A DNA stretch of 9,549 nt from Synechococcaceae cyanobacterium (GTDB lineage Bacteria; Cyanobacteriota; Cyanobacteriia; PCC-6307; Cyanobiaceae), in the NCBI GenBank assembly GCA_947460085.1, contig CANHGA010000065.1, forward strand, positions 1 to 9,549, given 5' to 3'. Positions 6,903 through 9,549 of the stretch are shown piece after piece. The number at the start of each line of letters is the position of its first letter. Within the stretch, counting starts at the first letter, position 1. Position numbers and translations under genes: made by a program. Under the pieces are notes generated by a model. The model worked only from the letters and a program-made list of their open reading frames with translations. It was not told the DNA's origin and did not search any database.

Positions 6903-8006
6903 TTACCCAGCGATCGCGGGCAGCTGCAGCCTGGTGAGCAGGGGGCTGAAATCGCAATGCTCTTCCACTAGCCGGACGGCATAGGTGGCCTTCACCGCCT
7001 CATGGAGGCGCACATGGCCAAAAGCCTTCTCAATCACTTCGACCGTGGTCAGGGTGTCGTGCTCCACCTTGAGCAACGGAACCTCCAATTCTTCGGCCCG
7101 GTTGAGCAATTGGGTGAGCGGATCTCCCGCCCCCGTGAGGATTAGGCACTGGGTGGACGCCTCCAGGGCGGCCAGCTGGATATCCGTGCGATCGGCACCG
7201 GTGACCACGGCCATATTGCGGCGGCGGCGGAAAAACTCCATGGCCGAATTGACGTTCATGGCGCCAATCGAGAGGGTTTCCACCAGCAAATCGAGCCGAT
7301 CCCGGCAGCAGAGCACCTGGGCATCGAGCCGCCGGGCCAGCTCCTCCACCGTGACACTGCGCAGCAGGGGGCTGCGGGGCATCACTCCCAACACTGCTAG
7401 CCCCAAGCGCTCGATGGCAGGCACCACCTCAGCGCGGAGTAGGGGCACCTCCTCTGGGGTCACCGCATTCAGCACCACCCCGGCCAAGCGGTGGCCGAGC
7501 TGGGCCTTTGCCGCGAGCAGCAATTCGATGCTGCAACTGTCGTTCCAAGGATGGACAAGAACCACCGGGGCATCCAGGCCCTCGGCCAACTGAACAAGGC
7601 TCAATCCATAGAGCAGACCTTCGTGGAGACTGCCGGCCGCCTCGAGTAACGCCACCCCTTCGGGGGCCGCCGCCAACTGCTCACGCAGGGCATCAAAGCC
7701 AGGCCCGGGACCCACATCAGAGGCCAGCAAGCGGGCATGGGCCGTTTCGGGGGCGAGCACCTGCAGGGAAGGGATCAACTGGCTATCGGCCAGGCCCAGG
7801 GTCTGGCCGACGAAGCGCACATCGGCATCGATCACGGCGCCGCCGCTGGCGCCAGGAGCGTCAGCGGGGTTCTGCAGGGTTGTGGCTAACGGCTTGCCAA
7901 ACAACACCTTGACGCCCTGGCGTCCCAAAAGACGGGCCAAACCCAAGACCACGGCCGACTTACCGCTGAAGGGCTCGCACGATCCAATCAGCAAGGTAGA
8001 AGCCAT
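6903..8006 (-). CDS. BioD-like P-loop ATPase with DRTGG domain (phosphotransacetylase N-terminal-like)
   Basis: 367 residues. The N-terminus has a P-loop-like IGSCEPFSGKSAVVLGLARLL (G8 to S17) followed by a dethiobiotin synthetase-like AAA_26 fold: VALLEAAGSLHEGL in a switch-like position and LAGVVLNAVTPEE as the later strand. From about residue 215 to 325 is a DRTGG domain, with SIGAMNVNSAMEFFRRR and the signature region TGADRTDIQLAALE (DRTD at 272-275). Large bacterial phosphotransacetylases have these two parts as a regulatory N-terminal half. Here the PTA catalytic domain is absent, so acetyl-phosphate synthesis is unlikely, and a nucleotide-sensing or regulatory role is an inference. ATG 8006 is 35 bases after the stop of the small upstream gene, and the stop is 36 bases before the SLOG gene, which suggests an operon. 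Database labels of phosphate acetyltransferase would be misleading. Confidence -1.
   Translation of the reverse strand: MASTLLIGSCEPFSGKSAVVLGLARLLGRQGVKVLFGKPLATTLQNPADAPGASGGAVIDADVRFVGQTLGLADSQLIPSLQVLAPETAHARLLASDVGPGPGFDALREQLAAAPEGVALLEAAGSLHEGLLYGLSLVQLAEGLDAPVVLVHPWNDSCSIELLLAAKAQLGHRLAGVVLNAVTPEEVPLLRAEVVPAIERLGLAVLGVMPRSPLLRSVTVEELARRLDAQVLCCRDRLDLLVETLSIGAMNVNSAMEFFRRRRNMAVVTGADRTDIQLAALEASTQCLILTGAGDPLTQLLNRAEELEVPLLKVEHDTLTTVEVIEKAFGHVRLHEAVKATYAVRLVEEHCDFSPLLTRLQLPAIAG
6910..6917. repeat. HIP1-type octamer GCGATCGC
   Basis: Second GCGATCGC in the window, in the last codons of the DRTGG gene (encoding PAIAG). It has the same meaning as the one at 4047: weak support for a cyanobacterial source. 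Confidence -1.
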
Positions 8007-8041
8007 GAATCAACCGTGCCAAGGACCCTTGGCCATGCAAT

Positions 8042-8386
8042 TTAGGCCTCCCCAGCCATGGGGTGCCCCAAGAGCAACCAGCCCCAAAACGCCTGGGGAA
8101 GATCATCGCCCTCGCGTTGAACCAGCCAAAGCACCAGCTGGTGGGCCGGCAGGGAAAAGCTGTAACCCATCTCCGGCATCGCGGGGAACAGCAACTGGCA
8201 GCGGAGTATCTCCAGGGGCGCCGATTCCCCCTGCCACTCCAGTCGATAGGGATGACTCCTGCCGCCCTCGAGCTGGCGGGCTCCCTGCCACGACCCCTGG
8301 GCCAAGGAGTCCAGGGCCTTGAGCAGATCGCTTTGCTGGGCCATCCCGCCGCAATAGGGGGCAAACAGGGGCACCAGGGGAGCCAT
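8042..8386 (-). CDS. Small conserved-looking protein of unknown function
   Basis: About 114 residues from ATG 8386. I do not recognise a named domain. The sequence is soluble and moderately acidic: MAPLVPLFAPYCGG, then AQQSDLLKALDSLAQGSWQG, a strand-rich middle (YRLEWQGESAPLEILRCQLLFP), and an aromatic end (HQLVLWLVQREG, LPQAFWGWLLLG). The low-complexity, Arg/Pro-rich look of the competing frames, and the regular protein-like composition here, support this frame as coding. Other in-frame starts are ATG 8446, 8401 and 8344; none has a good ribosome binding site, so the N-terminus is uncertain. It lies 35 bases before the DRTGG gene and is probably the first gene of that operon. It diverges from the dehydrogenase gene. 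Confidence -1.
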   Translation of the reverse strand: MAPLVPLFAPYCGGMAQQSDLLKALDSLAQGSWQGARQLEGGRSHPYRLEWQGESAPLEILRCQLLFPAMPEMGYSFSLPAHQLVLWLVQREGDDLPQAFWGWLLLGHPMAGEA

Positions 8387-8503
8387 GTCTGCAGGAGCCA
8401 TATCAAAAGCGGTGCTGACCAAGGGGGATAAACCCGTCACAACCATCGAATCGGAAGGCCTGATCCATGCTGACGTCTTGGCCGAGGTTTGCCAGCACCA
8501 GCC
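8387..8503. promoter_or_regulatory. Divergent intergenic region, small hypothetical / dehydrogenase
   Basis: 117 bases between divergent starts as chosen here, 57 if the hypothetical starts at 8446. It should hold the promoter of the three-gene minus-strand operon and that of the dehydrogenase gene. I see no consensus promoter or operator palindrome. The call rests on gene orientation only. Confidence -1.
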
Positions 8504-9259
8504 ATGACCGCGCGTACCCAACCCCCAGCGGCCCTATCGGGAGCCATCCCAGGGCCGATCACCGTGGCGATCACCGGAGCCAGTGGAGCCCTGGGCCAAG
8601 CCCTGCTCCAGGCCTGGCACCGCCGCGGCGCCCAACTGGTTGCCATCTCCAGCCGGGATCAGCCGTTGATCCTGCGCGACCCAGATGGGGCGACCATCCC
8701 CCTGCGCCAGGTGCGCTGGCAGGCGGGCCAGGAGGCCGCCCTCGCCGCTGAACTGGCTGACGTGGATGTGTTGGTGCTCAACCATGGCACCAATTCCCAC
8801 CAGGACCGCAGCCCGGAGGCCACCGCCACGGCCCTCGAGGTGAATGCCCTGAGCAGCTGGCGGCTGGCGGAATTGTTTGCCCAGCAGGCGGCCGGGCGCC
8901 CGGGGCACGGGGCTCCGGAACTGTGGTTCAACACATCGGAGGCGGAAGTCCAACCGGCCGTCAGTCCGCTTTACGAAATCAGCAAACGGCTGCTGGGCCA
9001 ACTCATCAGCTTGCGGGCGCTGGATTGGGCCTCCGGGGGGCGGCCAGTTCGGGTGCGACGGCTGGTGCTGGGCCCCTTCCGCTCAGAGCTCAATCCCATC
9101 GGCTTGATGGGGGCCGACTTTGTGGCCAACCAGGTGCTCACCCAGGCCCAATGGGGCTGCAACCTGATCATCGTGACCCCGAACCCGCTCACCTATCTGC
9201 TGATGCCCCTCACCACCGTGGGGCGCTGGTTGTATTACTCCCTGACCAGCAAGGGCTGA
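8504..9259 (+). CDS. Short-chain dehydrogenase/reductase, C-terminal-half type of the cyanobacterial desaturase-SDR fusion
   Basis: 251 residues from ATG 8504. An NAD(P)-binding Rossmann fold begins at PITVAITGASGALGQALL (TGASGALG at 24-31). The NNAG-equivalent is LVLNHGTN (N93-G95). The catalytic region is WFNTSEAEVQPAVSPLYEISK, with S145 as likely serine, Y157 and K161. The C-terminal part (LVLGPFRSELNPIG, NLIIVTPNPLTYLLMPL) closely recalls the dehydrogenase half of proteins annotated as bifunctional sterol desaturase/short chain dehydrogenase in other cyanobacteria. No desaturase domain precedes it here: a divergent gene lies directly upstream. Substrate unknown. A TTG at 8489 would add five residues and has GAGG directly before it, too close to act. 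It converges with map across 37 bases. Confidence -1.
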   Translation: MTARTQPPAALSGAIPGPITVAITGASGALGQALLQAWHRRGAQLVAISSRDQPLILRDPDGATIPLRQVRWQAGQEAALAAELADVDVLVLNHGTNSHQDRSPEATATALEVNALSSWRLAELFAQQAAGRPGHGAPELWFNTSEAEVQPAVSPLYEISKRLLGQLISLRALDWASGGRPVRVRRLVLGPFRSELNPIGLMGADFVANQVLTQAQWGCNLIIVTPNPLTYLLMPLTTVGRWLYYSLTSKG

Positions 9260-9264
9260 GGGGC

Positions 9265-9305
9265 TTAAAAATCGCGAAGGTTAAAAATCCCGGAGTTTAA
9301 AAATC
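9265..9305. repeat. Three TTAAAAATC repeats at 16-bp period over the map 3' end
   Basis: TTAAAAATC is perfect at 9265-9273, 9281-9289 and 9297-9305, each exactly 16 bases apart. The intervening bases are GC-rich and partly similar (GCGAAGG, CCGGAGT, ACGATCG). On the minus strand the first copy is the end of map itself (GATTTTTAA, Asp-Phe-stop) and two more copies follow, each with its own TAA. They fill the convergent gap between the dehydrogenase and map genes. Confidence -1.
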
Positions 9306-9549
9306 ACGATCGGTCAGGATTTCACAACCATCGCTCGTCACGGCGATGGTGTGCTCCCACTGGGCCGACAGGGTGCCGTCAGTGGTGACCACGGTCCAGC
9401 GATCCTTAAGGGTGCGGCAGGCCTTACTGCCGGCATTGAGGATCGGTTCAACCGCGAGGGTCATCCCGGCCCTCAGGGTCATGTTGGGCAGGTCCCGGGT
9501 GCGGAAGTTGAACACGGAGGGTTCCTCGTGCAGGTTGCGACCCACCCCA
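9297..9549 (-). CDS. map: Type I methionine aminopeptidase, C-terminal part (5' end beyond window)
   Basis: Removes the initiator methionine from nascent proteins in the cytoplasm, using two metal ions. The visible 83 residues begin at GVGRNLHEEPSV, and the preceding base T at 9549 fits the third base of the CAT codon for the metal-ligand histidine in the GHGVG motif. Then come RAGMTLAVEPILNAG, with the Glu ligand of AVEP, and SAQWEHTIAVT, with the final Glu ligand of WEHT. The end, GCEILTDRDF, is the usual C-terminus, so the gene is complete at its 3' end. The metal-binding residues present are intact. Its stop codon lies in the first copy (minus-strand order) of a three-copy repeat. Confidence -1.
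   Translation of the reverse strand, partial: GVGRNLHEEPSVFNFRTRDLPNMTLRAGMTLAVEPILNAGSKACRTLKDRWTVVTTDGTLSAQWEHTIAVTSDGCEILTDRDF

Noticed and set aside
8019..8032. CCAAGGACCCTTGG, 6-bp inverted repeat between the small gene and the DRTGG gene
   Set aside because: The 2-base spacer cannot form a hairpin loop, there is no T run, and it lies within an operon gap. An operator is possible but unsupported.
9265..9305. CRISPR-like array
   Set aside because: The units are only 9 bp identical with 7-base gaps and three copies. No cas gene is near, and the spacing is far too short for repeat-spacer units.

Overview
The window reads as a GC-rich cyanobacterial chromosome segment, most likely from a picocyanobacterium of the Cyanobium/freshwater Synechococcus type. 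The support is the DRTGG/BioD-like protein paired with a DprA-like Rossmann protein, the short-chain dehydrogenase that resembles the C-terminal half of a cyanobacterial desaturase-dehydrogenase fusion, the cyanobacterial style of MAPEG protein, and two HIP1-type GCGATCGC octamers. The genus is inferred from recognition, not from a search. Genes are packed tightly. No RNA gene, insertion sequence, phage gene or CRISPR array is visible.

Positions 1-5846, minus strand, transcribed from right to left: yajQ, then a fused ATP-dependent 5-oxoprolinase, then gamma-glutamyltransferase (GGT). The genes overlap or abut: the 5-oxoprolinase start appears to lie inside the end of yajQ, and TGATG joins the oxoprolinase stop to the ggt start. 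The last two encode the outer and inner ends of the gamma-glutamyl cycle. GGT is exported and attacks glutathione or other gamma-glutamyl compounds; the cytoplasmic oxoprolinase returns 5-oxoproline to glutamate. ggt runs off the left edge after all its known active-site motifs have been encoded.

Positions 5906-6331, plus strand: a small MAPEG-family membrane protein, divergent from yajQ across only 59 bases. Some MAPEG members are glutathione-dependent, so the neighbourhood may be glutathione-themed.

Positions 6354-8386, minus strand: a likely three-gene operon with 35-36 base gaps. In transcription order it holds a small protein of unknown function, a BioD-like P-loop plus DRTGG-domain protein lacking the phosphotransacetylase catalytic domain, and a SLOG/DprA-like Rossmann protein. 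Their function is not established. This is the best candidate in the window for an undescribed system.

Positions 8504-9259, plus strand: a short-chain dehydrogenase. It converges on map (type I methionine aminopeptidase), whose 3' part fills the right edge. Short tandem duplications mark several gene ends: 18 bp in ggt, 15 bp in the oxoprolinase gene, a 9 bp repeat at the MAPEG stop, and a three-copy 16 bp-period repeat at the map stop.
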